From assembly GCA_016871315.1 (NCBI GenBank), contig VFZE01000002.1, forward strand, positions 124,001 to 188,000: a DNA stretch of 64,000 bases. Direction: 5' to 3'. Shown piece after piece: positions 15,643 to 26,045 of the stretch. The notes beneath the pieces are model-generated. The model saw only the letters and a program-made list of their open reading frames with translations. It was not told the origin of the DNA and did no database searches. Position 1 is the stretch's first letter, and the number at the start of each line of letters is the position of its first letter. Origin of the DNA: Acidimicrobiia bacterium. Its GTDB lineage: Bacteria > Acidobacteriota > Terriglobia > Bryobacterales > Bryobacteraceae. Position numbers and translations under genes: made by a program.

Positions 15643-17142
15643 ATGAATATCCGTTTGCCCTTAGCCGGAATCTGTGTGGCCGCGCTGGTTGCGCTGCCGC
15701 TGCCGGCCCAGGAGGCTTTCACCAGCGTCCAGAGCCGGGTGAGTGAGTTCACGCTGGCCAATGGTTTGAAGTTTCTTGTGATGGAGCGCCACCAGGCGCC
15801 CGTCGTCTCCTTTTATACGTACGCCGATGTCGGCTCGGCGCAGGAGGTGAAGGGCATCACGGGCCTGGCGCACATGTTCGAGCATATGGCGTTCAAGGGC
15901 ACCGATAAGATCGGGACCAAGAATTACGCTGAGGAGAAGCTGTCGCTGGACCGCGTGGATCAGGCGTTTGTGGCGTTGCAGAAGGAGAAATCGAAGCTCG
16001 GCGGGCCGGATAAGGCGGCGCTGGAGAAGCTGCAAAAGGAGTTCGATGCCGCGCAGGAAGGGGCAGCGAAGTTCGTGGTCAGCAACGAATTCTCGCAGAT
16101 CATCGATGCCGCCGGAGGCCGTGGCCTGAACGCGACAACGGCCGCTGACCGAACGGACTATTTCTACAGCCTGCCGTCGAATGCGCTGGAGCTGTGGTTC
16201 TATCTCGAATCGGAACGGTTCCTGAATCCGGTGCTGAGGGATTTTTATAAGGAAGCCGGCGTGGTGCGCGAAGAGCGGCGCATGCGCACGGAGAACAACC
16301 CGATCGGCAAGCTGTTGGAGGAGTTCAAGGCGGTGGCGTATAAGGCGCACCCGTATGGCGAGCCGGAAGTGGGCCACATGAGCGACCTGGAAAGCTTCAC
16401 GCGCATGGATGCCGAGGAATTCTTCCGGAAGTACTACGGTCCGTCGAACCTGACGATTGCCGTTGTCGGCGACGTGGATCCGAAGCGGGTGAAGCAGCTG
16501 GCGGAGTCTTATTTCGGCCGCTTGCAGCCGCGTGAGAAACCGATGCCGCTGCGCACGATGGAGCCGGAGCAAACGGTGGAGCGCAGCGTCACGGTGCGCG
16601 CGCAGGCGCAGCGGATCATCGTGATCGGCTATCACAAGCCGTCCATTACGCATCCCGACCATGCGGTGTATGAGGCGATCAGCAGCCTGCTCAGCGCGGG
16701 GCGCAGTTCACGGATGCATGAAAGCCTGGTGACGAAGAAGAAGGTGGCGGTGCAGGCCGGCGGATTCCCCGGCTTCCCCGGCGAGAAATACCCGGGACTG
16801 TTCCTGTTCTTCGCCGTGACCGCGCCGGGCAAGACCAACGAGGACGCGGAGAAGGAAATGATGGTGGAGATCAACCGGCTGAAGGATGATCTGCCGAGCA
16901 AGGAGGAGCTGGAAGGGGTGAAGAATCGTGCCCGCGCGGGACTGCTTTCCCGGATGTCGAACAACTCGAACATGGCGCAGTCCCTGGTGCACTGGCAGGC
17001 GCTGACCGGAGACTGGCGGAATCTGTTCAAGTATCTGGACAGGATCAATGCCGTCACACCCGAGGACGTGCAGCGGGTGGCGAAGGCGACATTCACCGAA
17101 AGCAACCGCACGACTGGCTATCTGGAGCCGGCGCCGAAGTAA
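15643..17142 (+). CDS. Secreted M16 zinc metallopeptidase, catalytic subunit
   Basis: A 499-residue exported peptidase with a signal peptide ending LPLPAQ. The inverted zinc motif His77-Met-Phe-Glu80-His81 and a downstream Glu near 150-160 belong to the pitrilysin/M16 family. It resembles the catalytic half of two-subunit bacterial M16B enzymes that degrade peptides in the periplasm. The partner with the Arg/Tyr pair is the next gene, 12 bases downstream. GAGAGG precedes the ATG at a normal distance. Confidence 0.93.
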   Translation: MNIRLPLAGICVAALVALPLPAQEAFTSVQSRVSEFTLANGLKFLVMERHQAPVVSFYTYADVGSAQEVKGITGLAHMFEHMAFKGTDKIGTKNYAEEKLSLDRVDQAFVALQKEKSKLGGPDKAALEKLQKEFDAAQEGAAKFVVSNEFSQIIDAAGGRGLNATTAADRTDYFYSLPSNALELWFYLESERFLNPVLRDFYKEAGVVREERRMRTENNPIGKLLEEFKAVAYKAHPYGEPEVGHMSDLESFTRMDAEEFFRKYYGPSNLTIAVVGDVDPKRVKQLAESYFGRLQPREKPMPLRTMEPEQTVERSVTVRAQAQRIIVIGYHKPSITHPDHAVYEAISSLLSAGRSSRMHESLVTKKKVAVQAGGFPGFPGEKYPGLFLFFAVTAPGKTNEDAEKEMMVEINRLKDDLPSKEELEGVKNRARAGLLSRMSNNSNMAQSLVHWQALTGDWRNLFKYLDRINAVTPEDVQRVAKATFTESNRTTGYLEPAPK

Positions 17143-17154
17143 GGAGATGGAACG

Positions 17155-19320
17155 ATGTTGAAGAAGAAATGCCTGACCGGATTTCTCCTGCTGGCGCTGG
17201 CGGCCGGCGCATTCGCACAGACGCGGGCGCAGGTGCCCAAGCCGGCCGCGGTGGTCAAGACGCACAAGGAGATCAAACTCCCGGAGCTGAACCCGATCAC
17301 GGTTCCGCAGGTTCACAAGCACGTGCTACCGAACGGGCTGACGCTGTTCCTGGTGGAGGACCCGGAGTTACCGCTGGTTCGGGCGCAGGCCGTGATCCGC
17401 ACGGGTGAGAGGTGGGAGCCGGCGGCCAAGGCTGGTCTTGCCGACATCGCGTTGCGCGTAATGCGGACCGGCGGCAGCACGACACGTAGCGGCGATGCGC
17501 TGGATAAGGATCTGGACCGGTTGTCGATGACGGTGGAAACCGGGGCCGGCAAGAATTCCTCCTCGGCGTCGATTTTCGCCTTGAAAGAGGATGGCGAGAA
17601 GGCGTTCACGATTCTGGCGGACTTGCTGCGGAATCCGGCCTTTCCGCAGGACAAGATTGATTTGGCGAAGATCGATATGCGTGACTCGATCGCGCGGCGC
17701 AATGACGAACCGATGGGGATACACGGACGCGAACAGCTAAGGCTGCTGTACGGAAAGAACAGTGCGTATGCGCGGCAGATGGAATATGCGACGCTCGATT
17801 CGATCACCCGCGACGATCTGGTGAACTTCCACAAGCAGTACTTCCAGCCGGAGAACGTGATCCTTGCGGTGTGGGGCGACTTCAAGGCTCCGGCGATGAA
17901 GACGCAAATGGAAAAGGTATTCGGCTCCTGGGCAAAGGGGGGTAAGCCGAAGCCGGAGGCTCCGCAGGTGGATCCGCAGGTGGCCGGCAAGCCGGGCATT
18001 TACCTGATCGATAAGGATGACGTGACGCAATCGACGCTGGCGATGAGCATGCTGTTGGGCAGGCGCGACGATCCCGATTATCACGCGATGGTGGTGATGA
18101 CTAACGTGCTGGGCGGCAGCTTCGGCTCGCGCATGACGAACAACATCCGCGCCAAGGAGGGTCTTGCTTACATGGCCTTCTCGCATTACGCGGCGGAGTT
18201 TGACCATGCCGGGATGTGGTTTGCACAGACCGGGACCAAGAGCGGCACGACGATCAAGGCGCTGGAGCTGATGCGCCAGGAGATCGCGCGGATGAAGGAA
18301 GTGGAGCCGACCGATGACGAGATGAGTGTGGCCAAGGACGGCATCCTCAGGGGAGAGGCATTCGACTTCGATTCCACGGGGAAGATTGTGGGGCGGCTGG
18401 CGACGTATGAGTACTACGGCTACCCGAGCGATTATCTGCAGCGCTACCGGGAAGGCATCAAGAAGGTGACGAAGGCGGATGTGCTGCGCGCGGCGCAGAA
18501 ATATCTCGATATGGACAAGTTCCAGATTCTGGTGCTGGGCAAATCGAAGGATTTCGACAAGCCGCTTTCTTCACTGGGTACGGTGACGCCGGTGGATGTC
18601 ACGATTCCACAGCCGAAGGGCGCCGAGGTTTCCGCCGCCACGGACGAGACACGGGCGAAGGGAGTTGCCCTGCTCACACGCGCGCGGCAGCTGCACGGCG
18701 GCGATGCGATCAAGGCCGTGAAGCAGTATCAGGCAAAGATGGACTTGACGATGGTGACCCCGCAGGGCGAGATGTCCTTGGGCACCGACGCCACGGTGGA
18801 TCTGGCCGATGTCAAATACCTGATGAAGATCGCCTCGCCGATGGGGGAGATCATTCAGGCGTTTGACGGGGAGAAGGGCTGGATGAAGACTCCGCAGGGT
18901 GTGCAGGACGCGCCGCCGGCGGTGGCCGATCAAGCACGCAAGAACGCGGTGCAGGACAACATCTCGCTGCTGAGTAACTTTGACGCGGCCGGCTACGCCG
19001 TCCAAGCGGTAGGAATTTCCAAGCTCGGCGATAAGGATGTGGAAGGGGTTCTGGTAAAGAACGAGGCGTTGAAACTCGAGGTGACGATGCTCATCGATCC
19101 GGCGACGGGGATGCTTGCCGGCAAGGGTTATCAGGGCGCACTGATGGGCCCGCCGGGCGCGCTGGTGGAAACATTCTCCGAGATGAGGGATGTGGGCGGG
19201 GTGAAGTTGCCTTTCCATGTCTCGATCACGAATAATGGCCGGAAAGCAGCCGAGCAGAAGGTCTCGGAATATAAACTGAACCCAGGGGTCTCTGATGACA
19301 TTTACAAGAAGCCGCAATAG
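17155..19320 (+). CDS. Secreted M16 non-catalytic partner subunit fused to a LolA-like C-terminal domain
   Basis: A 721-residue exported protein with a signal peptide ending AGAFAQ. The M16 fold spans residues about 45-475, but the zinc motif is lost: the expected position reads LADIALRVMRTGG. The substrate-binding Arg/Tyr region GGSFGSRMTNNIRAKEGLAY near residue 319 is kept, so it should be the inactive half of a heterodimer with the preceding gene. The last 210 residues (from QLHGGDAIKAVKQY) look like a LolA/LppX-type beta-sheet domain, extra to normal M16B subunits. It overlaps the next gene by 26 bases. Confidence 0.9.
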   Translation: MLKKKCLTGFLLLALAAGAFAQTRAQVPKPAAVVKTHKEIKLPELNPITVPQVHKHVLPNGLTLFLVEDPELPLVRAQAVIRTGERWEPAAKAGLADIALRVMRTGGSTTRSGDALDKDLDRLSMTVETGAGKNSSSASIFALKEDGEKAFTILADLLRNPAFPQDKIDLAKIDMRDSIARRNDEPMGIHGREQLRLLYGKNSAYARQMEYATLDSITRDDLVNFHKQYFQPENVILAVWGDFKAPAMKTQMEKVFGSWAKGGKPKPEAPQVDPQVAGKPGIYLIDKDDVTQSTLAMSMLLGRRDDPDYHAMVVMTNVLGGSFGSRMTNNIRAKEGLAYMAFSHYAAEFDHAGMWFAQTGTKSGTTIKALELMRQEIARMKEVEPTDDEMSVAKDGILRGEAFDFDSTGKIVGRLATYEYYGYPSDYLQRYREGIKKVTKADVLRAAQKYLDMDKFQILVLGKSKDFDKPLSSLGTVTPVDVTIPQPKGAEVSAATDETRAKGVALLTRARQLHGGDAIKAVKQYQAKMDLTMVTPQGEMSLGTDATVDLADVKYLMKIASPMGEIIQAFDGEKGWMKTPQGVQDAPPAVADQARKNAVQDNISLLSNFDAAGYAVQAVGISKLGDKDVEGVLVKNEALKLEVTMLIDPATGMLAGKGYQGALMGPPGALVETFSEMRDVGGVKLPFHVSITNNGRKAAEQKVSEYKLNPGVSDDIYKKPQ

Positions 19321-20218
19321 AGCAGATCAGCCGAGCCGGCGAGGCTTTCTCGCCGCGCCGCTTTTGGCCGCCATGCCCGCGATGGCCGCCAACCGGATCA
19401 CGCGGTCGCGCGTGAGCGCGATCACCGACGAGATCGCGAGGTCACCGGAGGGGGCGATCGAGTTCGCCAAGCAGTACGGGTTGGAGTGGCTGGAGTTGCG
19501 TAGCGTACCCGGCGGCCGGAAGGAGTATTTTCAGCTTTCGGAAGCGGAGTTGAGGGAGGCGGCGAAGCAGTTTCGAGACGCCGGCGTGAAGATCTCCTTC
19601 CTGAATACGAGCATGCTGAAGTATGCGATGCCGGGCGCTGTGAATCCGAACCCACAGCGGCGATGGGACGTCTCGCGGTTTGAGAAACGCCAGCAGGAGC
19701 TGGAGCAGTCGATTGCGGCGGCAAGGATTCTGGGCGTGAACAAGGTTCGCGTGTTCACTTTCCTGCGCGCCGCCGACCGTGAGCAGCAGATCCCCAAAGT
19801 GGCCGAGATCCTGAATCAGATGGCCGAGACGGCGGCGAAGGAAAAGATCCACCTGCTGATCGAGAACGAAGGCGCCTGCAACGTGGCCACTTGCGGGGAA
19901 CTGGTGGAGCTGCTGAAACAGGTGCCGTCGAAATGGTTGGGCATTAACTGGGACCCGCTGAACGCGGCGAACAAACAGGAAGTGGCGTTCCCGGACGGCT
20001 ACAACATGCTTCCGAACAAGCGAATCCAGAACGTGCAGATCAAGGGGCGGAGCATATTGCCCGGACCGCAGCTGATGGATTGGGCTGAAATCTTCCGGCG
20101 GCTGGAGAAGGATGGCTACAAAGGCCAAGTGGGGCTGGAGACGCACATCTTCGGCGAGATCCAGGTGCAGAAGTCGCATGAATCGATCAGGGAGATTCTG
20201 CGGTTGGTCACAAGTTAG
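19295..20218 (+). CDS. Tat-exported sugar phosphate isomerase/epimerase-like TIM barrel
   Basis: A 307-residue protein of the xylose-isomerase-like/AP-endonuclease-2 TIM-barrel family. A twin-arginine-type leader (SRRGFLAAPLLAAMPAMA) predicts export. Barrel strands and metal-ligand positions include VKISFLNTS, NKVRVFTF, HLLIENEG (Glu), GINWDPLN (Asp) and GQVGLETH (Glu). Members act on sugars or inositols. The start lies within the preceding gene, as a coupled overlap. The Tat export of such enzymes is frequent in Acidobacteriota and Planctomycetes. The substrate is unknown. Confidence 0.88.
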   Translation: MTFTRSRNRADQPSRRGFLAAPLLAAMPAMAANRITRSRVSAITDEIARSPEGAIEFAKQYGLEWLELRSVPGGRKEYFQLSEAELREAAKQFRDAGVKISFLNTSMLKYAMPGAVNPNPQRRWDVSRFEKRQQELEQSIAAARILGVNKVRVFTFLRAADREQQIPKVAEILNQMAETAAKEKIHLLIENEGACNVATCGELVELLKQVPSKWLGINWDPLNAANKQEVAFPDGYNMLPNKRIQNVQIKGRSILPGPQLMDWAEIFRRLEKDGYKGQVGLETHIFGEIQVQKSHESIREILRLVTS

Positions 20219-20228
20219 TCCGCACAGT

Positions 20229-20723
20229 ATGAAGGAGAGAATCCTCCCGCTATCGATTGGATTGCTTGCCGTGGTGGCGATTGTCGGAGGCATTCTCTTT
20301 TTCACGCGTGGCTCGCACATCCGGCTGACCGGCGGGATTCAGAAGGTGCGGACGCAACCGATGGAGGACACCTCCACGGTAGTGATCGCCGATTTCCGGT
20401 TCGTGAATCCAGCCAATTATCCGTTCGTGGTGCGCAGCGTGGAGATGTTCATCGAGGACGAGAATGGCAAGCAGCTGGAGAGCAGCATGTCGGTGAGCGA
20501 GCCGGACGCACGGCGGATGTTCGATTACTACAAGATGCTTGGGCCGAAGTACAACGACACGTTCACGATTCGCGAGAAGGTCCCGGCGGGCGCGTCGATG
20601 GACCGGATGCTGGCGGCGCGCTTTGAGGTGCCGGCGCCGATCATCGAGAAACGGCGCAAGCTTTGGATCCGGGTGGAGGATGTTGACGGAGCGGTGAGCA
20701 CGTTGGAAGAGGGAAAGCCCTAG
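20229..20723 (+). CDS. Membrane-anchored hypothetical protein
   Basis: A 164-residue protein with one N-terminal membrane span (LSIGLLAVVAIVGGILFF) and a predicted extracytoplasmic beta-rich domain. The domain contains VVIADFRFVNPANYPFVVRSVEM, which recalls LEA/WHy-like or FxLYD folds found in envelope stress proteins. ATG 20229 was chosen because it gives a clean membrane anchor right after the previous stop, although the frame is open farther upstream. It is co-linear with, and two bases from, the hydrolase gene downstream. No function is assigned. Confidence 0.75.
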   Translation: MKERILPLSIGLLAVVAIVGGILFFTRGSHIRLTGGIQKVRTQPMEDTSTVVIADFRFVNPANYPFVVRSVEMFIEDENGKQLESSMSVSEPDARRMFDYYKMLGPKYNDTFTIREKVPAGASMDRMLAARFEVPAPIIEKRRKLWIRVEDVDGAVSTLEEGKP

Positions 20724-20725
20724 CC

Positions 20726-21355
20726 TTGGCGCGGCGTATTGAATCGCTGATGCTGGCCGGGCCCGCCGGCAAACTGGAAGCGCTTCTGGAGGAGCCGGAA
20801 GAGGGTGAGCCGCGTTTTGCGGCGCTGGTTTGTCATCCGCATCCCCAGCACGGCGGGACGATGCATAACAAGGTGGTCTATAGGGTGGCGCGTGGATTGC
20901 GGAAGGCGGGGGCGGTGGTGCTGCGGTTCAACTATCGCGGCGTGAACCTGAGCGAGGGCGAATACGACAACGTCGTGGGGGAGTTGCTGGATGCGGAAGC
21001 GGCGCTGGCAGTTGTGCGCGAGCGCTACCCGGATCTGCCATGGTGGCTGGCGGGATTTTCCTTCGGATCGAGGATAGTGCTGCAGCTGGCGGCGAAACAG
21101 CCAGGCGCCGGGCGGGTCATCGCGGTCGGCTTTCCGGCGCAGAAAACCGTATGGGAGCCATTTCTGGATTGCACGGCGCCGACGGTGTTTGTGCAGAGCC
21201 CAAATGATGAGTTCGGCCCGAAGGACGTGTTTGAGCGGTACTATGCGCAGGTTCGTGGAGAGAAGGAGCTGATCTGGATCGCCTCCTCGGATCATTTCTT
21301 CGCGGGCGGCCTGGACGAGCTGGAAGCGGCTGCGGAAAACCTGGCGCGGAAATAG
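20726..21355 (+). CDS. Alpha/beta hydrolase (COG2945-like)
   Basis: A 209-residue cytoplasmic serine hydrolase. The N-terminal [15 protein letters not shown] block is the hallmark of the COG2945 group. The nucleophile Ser lies in GFSFGS near residue 114, the Asp in SPNDEF near 158 and the His in SSDHFF near 191. The start is TTG, two bases after the upstream TAG, so translation is probably coupled. Substrates of this group are poorly defined; short acyl esters are plausible. Confidence 0.88.
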   Translation: MARRIESLMLAGPAGKLEALLEEPEEGEPRFAALVCHPHPQHGGTMHNKVVYRVARGLRKAGAVVLRFNYRGVNLSEGEYDNVVGELLDAEAALAVVRERYPDLPWWLAGFSFGSRIVLQLAAKQPGAGRVIAVGFPAQKTVWEPFLDCTAPTVFVQSPNDEFGPKDVFERYYAQVRGEKELIWIASSDHFFAGGLDELEAAAENLARK

Positions 21356-21425
21356 GCAAACCGCCTTAGACGAAATCTATTTCAATCGAAAATCAGTGGG
21401 TGTAGGATGGATACGGGACTCCAAT

Positions 21426-24400
21426 ATGACAAGGATCCGTGTTCTTGTTTTGGCGGCTTTTTGCGCCGCGCCAGCGCACGCCGCGCTCGACAAGCTGCCG
21501 CTGCGCTTTGAGCCGAACCAGGGCCAGGCGCCCGCGGCGGTTCAGTTTCTGGCGCGGGGGCCGGGCTATTCGCTCGGCCTGGACGCGACGGGAGCGACGC
21601 TGGCATCCGGCGGTTCCTTGCTGCGCATGGTGCTTGTTGAGGCAAACCGGAACGCCGCCGGCAAACCCGAGCAGCCTCTGGGCGGGAGTTCGCACTATTT
21701 GCGGGGTGGCCGGGAAAGCTGGCAGACCGGAGTGGCGCACTATGGGCGCGTGCGTTACCGCGACGTTTATCCCGGGATCGATGTTTTCTACTACGGGAAC
21801 CCGGCGGAGCTGGAGTACGATTTCATCCTCCGGCCCGGCGCCGATCCGCGGAGGATACGGTTGCAGTTTGAGGGGGCGCGGTCGGTTTCGCTTGACAGTG
21901 GTGATCTGGTGGTGGAGACGGAGTCGGGCAAACTGCGGCACAAGGCTCCGCATGCCTACCAGCAGACTCCGGAGGGGCGGCGGCGCGTGGAGGCGCGATA
22001 CCGGCTTTCGGCCCAGAACCGAGTGGAGTTTGAATTGGCAGCCTATGACCGGACGCGGGAGCTGATCATCGATCCTGTGATTCTGTTTTCCACCTACTAT
22101 GGCGGCCAGCTGCGCGATGAGGCGCGTAGCATCGCGCTGGACACGCAGGGGAACGTGTATGTGGCCGGGCTGGCCACATCAATGGACTACCCGGTGACGC
22201 CAGGAGCGTTGAAGGGCCGGATCACGGGAACGGCCAACGACTTGTTTATCGTCAAAATCAACAGCACGGGCACGCAGGTACTGTATTCGACGCTGCTCGG
22301 CGGCACGGATGAGGAGACGGTGCATTCGATGGCGGTGAACGAGGCGGGGGAAGTTTTTCTCGGCGGCGCCACGCGCTCGGCCGATTTTCCGACGACCGCC
22401 GGGGCATTGATCACCGCGCCACAGGGCGGGCTGGACGGCTTTGTGTTGAAGCTGAACTCGACCGGCTCGGGCCTGATCTATTCGACGCGCATCGGGGGTC
22501 GCGGCAATGACACGGTGTATGGGATCGATATCGATGCGGCCGGCAGCGCCTACGTCGCCGGTGAAACCGGGTCGGCGGACTATCCGGTCACGCCGGATGT
22601 TTTTCAAACGCAGCGCAAGGGGGCGACCGATTGTTTCGTGACGAAGCTGAGCGCGGCCGGTTCGGCGATGATTTATTCGACCTTGCTTGGAGGCGATGCT
22701 GATTCCAGCGCCATCGCCGCCGAGGGCTGCCGCGCGATTGCGGTGGACCGGTTCGGCATGGCGCACGTGGGCGGCATCACGACGCTACGGGATTTTCCGG
22801 TGATCCCGTCGGGTTTTCAAAGCGTGCATGGCGGGCTGGTGGATTCGTTCGTGGTGAAGTTCAACGAAACGGCGACCACCACGCTGATCTCGACGTTCAT
22901 TGGAGGCGAGAGCGCGGACACGTTGAGAGCCGTGGCGGTGGATGCGAGCGGCAACGTCTACGCCGCCGGCGGCACCTCGAGCATGCGGTTCCCCACCACG
23001 CCGGGAGTGGTGCGCAGCTTTTTCGGCGGGGGAACGCTGACTTTGAGTGACGGCTGGGTGACCAAGCTGACCGCCAACGGCACGACGGTTTTTTCAACTT
23101 ACATCGCCGGAACGGGCGACGATCAGATCAATGGAATGCGCGTGGACGCGACGGGGATGGCCTATCTGGTGGGGACGACGAATTCGACGGACTTTCCCGT
23201 GACGTCGAATGCGGTGCAACTGGCCAAGGGGAGCGGATCGGGCGAGCCGGATGACGCCTTCATCACGCAGTTGGATCCGCTGGGGCAGCAGATTGTCTTC
23301 TCCACTTATCTGGGGGGATCGCGCAACGAGATCGGCGCGGCGATCGCACGGGATTCGATGGGGAACATTTTTGTCGCGGGCTACACACAGTCGAACGACT
23401 TCCCGCGCAACCCCGGAGCACTTCAGCGCTCTTCCGGTTTCGGCACGACGACTTCATTCATCACGCGCATTGGGGATACAACCACGGCCCCGGCGAGAGT
23501 CATCGTCATTTCCGGGAACAATCAGACCGCCGATCAGGACACGGAACTGCCGCTGCCGCTGGTGGTGGAAGTGCGGGATCAATTCCACAACCCGATGGCA
23601 AACGTACTGGTGAATTTCAGCGCGGTGAATGCCGTGGTCAGCGCACCGTCGCAGAACACAGGCGCGGATGGGCGGGCGAGCATTCGCGCGCGTCTGGGGA
23701 ACCGAGGGGCGACGGCGACGGTGTCGGCGACATTCGGAAACTTGCCTCCGGCGCAGTTTACGTTCACGGTGATCCGGACCGGTCCGCCGCTGCCGGCGAT
23801 CAATACGGCAGGGGTAGTCGGCGGCGGGCTGAGTTCGCCCCCGCAGGCGCGGATCGCGCTGAACGGGATTGCAGCTGTTTTTGGGAATTCGTTCGCACCG
23901 CCGGGTACGCTACTGGTAGCGGGGGCGAATGACCTGGTGGGCGGGCGGCTGCCGACGAACCTGGGGGGTGTCTGCGTGACTATTCACGGCACGGCGGCGC
24001 GCATCATCAGCGTGACGCCGACGCACATCAACCTGCAGGTGCCGGATAACGTGGCGCCTGGAGATGGGCGCGTGGTGGTGATCATCAACTGCGGAGTGAC
24101 GGGCGAGTTGCGCAGCGATGAGGAGCGCGTGGTGATCGCATCGGTGTCGCCGGAGCTATTCAGCGTGGCGCGCGCCTCCGGACGGAATTACGTGGCCGCC
24201 GTGAATGCGGTGACGGGCGCGTTCGTAGCTCCTGGGGAACTGGTTCCCGGGGCCGTCAACGCGCAGCCGAACGATAACGTGATGGTGTTCGGCACCGGGT
24301 TCGGCCCGACGAATCCTCCAGTTCCGACGGGTGAGCTGGCTGCCGGAGCGGCGCGGACGGCGCTGCCGGTGGTGGTAATTCTGGACGGCGAGGAGTTGCC

Positions 24401-26006
24401 GGCGGAGCTTGTGCCCTATGCGGGCGCGGCGCCGGGACTGGCGGGCGTGTACCAGGTGAATTTCCGCGTTCCGGCCAGGGTGCGCAACGGAGATCTGCGG
24501 CTGAGTATCCGAGTAGGCGAGTTCACCGCGCCGCTGATGTTTCTGCGCGTCGCCGGAGGGCTGGACATTTCGCCGCGTCTGGCGGTGACTCCGGCGCGCG
24601 TGGATTTCGGGGATGTGTTCGTCGGGCAGGCGCGCGAACTGCCGCTGACCATCTCGAACGCCGGATCGGCGGGGTTAACGATCACCGAGATCGCGCTCTC
24701 TCCTTCGGCATTCAGCTTGTCCTCCACCGCGGGTTTCCGGCTGAATCCCGGCGAGCAGCGCATCTTGCAGGTGAGATTTCAGGCCGCGCAGCCCGGCCAG
24801 TTCAGCGCGAACATCGTCATCCGCAGCGATGCGGAGGCCAACGCGGAACTGAGCGTGCCGTTGACGGCGAATTCCATCAACACGCCGCCGCCACCGAATC
24901 CTGCACCGTCGCTGACGTCACTATCGCCGACGTCGGTGGAGGCAGGCGGTAGCGGGTTCAACCTTCTGGTGAACGGAGCCGGGTTTGTGCGGGCCTCGGT
25001 AGTGCAGTGGAACGGGCAGGCGCGATCCACCTTCTTCAATCATGCGGGGCAGTTGATTGCGGCGATCACCACAGCGGACATCGCGGCGGCGGGCACGGCG
25101 CAGGTAACGGTATTCACGCCGGAGCCCGGCGGAGGCCGCACCGCAGCATTGCCGTTCACGATCACCGCATCGACTCAGGCCGGCGCGCGAGTGTTGCTGA
25201 ATCAGATTCAGGTTCAGGCGTGCCCGGAGATTAACACGCTGGCGATGGTATTGAACCGCGACGGGCAACCGGTGGCCGGGCTTCCCACGCCATCGTGCAC
25301 CGAGGACGGCGATCCGATTGCGTGCACGCTTGGAGTGACGGGGGAACTGCCGTTATCGGTGGTGCTGGCGATCAGCTTGAACGGGCTGGCCGCGCAGCAG
25401 GACATCACGTTGTTGCAGACGGCGGTGCGCGGCTTCGTCAACCGGTTGCCGGATAATGTGCGCATCGCGTTGGTGCACGTGGAAAGCGATGCGAGGCCGC
25501 TGCTGGGGTTCACCGAGGACAGGGGAGAGATTCACCGGTTCCTGGACCTGCTGCGGCCGGTGGGCGCGGGCAACGCGCTGATCGACGCGGTGGGGCTGGT
25601 GAACAACCTGGTGCGTGATCAGGCTGGGCGGAGGCTGGCGGTGGTGCTGATCACGGCGCAGGATACGCTTTCCGGCGTGCTGCGCGATCCGGGACAGGTG
25701 CTGCTGCCGGCGCAGCAGAGCGGCGCGCCGTACTTCGCGTTCGCGATCGGCGCCGGGGCGGCCGACGTCAACCTGACAGGATTCCTGCGGCAGTTGGGGC
25801 GAGACACGGGCGGACAACTGGTGCAGGAGGCTTCGTCGCTTAACTTCGACCGGATGCTGCGCACGATGGGCGAGCTGCTGGCAAGCCAGTACCGGGTGCA
25901 GCATACGGTGCGGCAGTTGAACGCGCAGCCGCACACGCTGCGGTTCACGTTTCTGGGCCCGGATGGGGCGATCTCGGGGACGCGAAGCTTCCGCTGCACA
26001 CCGTAG
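21426..26006 (+). CDS. Giant secreted SBBP-repeat / TIGR03437 / vWA-like protein
   Basis: A 1,526-residue exported protein of unknown role. After a signal peptide ([14 protein letters not shown]) come: an N-terminal beta domain ([11 protein letters not shown]) common to SBBP proteins; about eight SBBP beta-propeller repeats (residues about 220-690, each with YSTYLGG-like and DFPVT motifs); a Big_1-like Ig domain (about 700-790); a TIGR03437 domain (about 800-1040); an ASH/HYDIN-like Ig domain ([10 protein letters not shown], about 1060-1155); an IPT/TIG-like domain (about 1170-1260); and a C-terminal vWA-like domain whose MIDAS reads AISLNG rather than DxSxS. ATG 21426 was chosen over an in-frame ATG 30 bases upstream because it starts the signal peptide. 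Confidence 0.88.
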   Translation: MTRIRVLVLAAFCAAPAHAALDKLPLRFEPNQGQAPAAVQFLARGPGYSLGLDATGATLASGGSLLRMVLVEANRNAAGKPEQPLGGSSHYLRGGRESWQTGVAHYGRVRYRDVYPGIDVFYYGNPAELEYDFILRPGADPRRIRLQFEGARSVSLDSGDLVVETESGKLRHKAPHAYQQTPEGRRRVEARYRLSAQNRVEFELAAYDRTRELIIDPVILFSTYYGGQLRDEARSIALDTQGNVYVAGLATSMDYPVTPGALKGRITGTANDLFIVKINSTGTQVLYSTLLGGTDEETVHSMAVNEAGEVFLGGATRSADFPTTAGALITAPQGGLDGFVLKLNSTGSGLIYSTRIGGRGNDTVYGIDIDAAGSAYVAGETGSADYPVTPDVFQTQRKGATDCFVTKLSAAGSAMIYSTLLGGDADSSAIAAEGCRAIAVDRFGMAHVGGITTLRDFPVIPSGFQSVHGGLVDSFVVKFNETATTTLISTFIGGESADTLRAVAVDASGNVYAAGGTSSMRFPTTPGVVRSFFGGGTLTLSDGWVTKLTANGTTVFSTYIAGTGDDQINGMRVDATGMAYLVGTTNSTDFPVTSNAVQLAKGSGSGEPDDAFITQLDPLGQQIVFSTYLGGSRNEIGAAIARDSMGNIFVAGYTQSNDFPRNPGALQRSSGFGTTTSFITRIGDTTTAPARVIVISGNNQTADQDTELPLPLVVEVRDQFHNPMANVLVNFSAVNAVVSAPSQNTGADGRASIRARLGNRGATATVSATFGNLPPAQFTFTVIRTGPPLPAINTAGVVGGGLSSPPQARIALNGIAAVFGNSFAPPGTLLVAGANDLVGGRLPTNLGGVCVTIHGTAARIISVTPTHINLQVPDNVAPGDGRVVVIINCGVTGELRSDEERVVIASVSPELFSVARASGRNYVAAVNAVTGAFVAPGELVPGAVNAQPNDNVMVFGTGFGPTNPPVPTGELAAGAARTALPVVVILDGEELPAELVPYAGAAPGLAGVYQVNFRVPARVRNGDLRLSIRVGEFTAPLMFLRVAGGLDISPRLAVTPARVDFGDVFVGQARELPLTISNAGSAGLTITEIALSPSAFSLSSTAGFRLNPGEQRILQVRFQAAQPGQFSANIVIRSDAEANAELSVPLTANSINTPPPPNPAPSLTSLSPTSVEAGGSGFNLLVNGAGFVRASVVQWNGQARSTFFNHAGQLIAAITTADIAAAGTAQVTVFTPEPGGGRTAALPFTITASTQAGARVLLNQIQVQACPEINTLAMVLNRDGQPVAGLPTPSCTEDGDPIACTLGVTGELPLSVVLAISLNGLAAQQDITLLQTAVRGFVNRLPDNVRIALVHVESDARPLLGFTEDRGEIHRFLDLLRPVGAGNALIDAVGLVNNLVRDQAGRRLAVVLITAQDTLSGVLRDPGQVLLPAQQSGAPYFAFAIGAGAADVNLTGFLRQLGRDTGGQLVQEASSLNFDRMLRTMGELLASQYRVQHTVRQLNAQPHTLRFTFLGPDGAISGTRSFRCTP

Positions 26007-26032
26007 CGGGAACAATTCGCGGTCCGGGTGCG

Positions 26033-26038
26033 TAAAAT
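26033..26038 (+). promoter_or_regulatory. TAAAAT -10 box placed for a leaderless transcript
   Basis: TAAAAT ends seven bases before ATG 26046, so a transcript starting six or seven bases downstream would begin at or next to the start codon. No good -35 hexamer is seen at 17 bases. Confidence 0.4.
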
Positions 26039-26045
26039 AGAAGAG

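Noticed and set aside
21396-21425. Ten-codon N-terminal extension of the SBBP protein
   Set aside because: It adds charged residues before a clean signal peptide; ATG 21426 fits export better.
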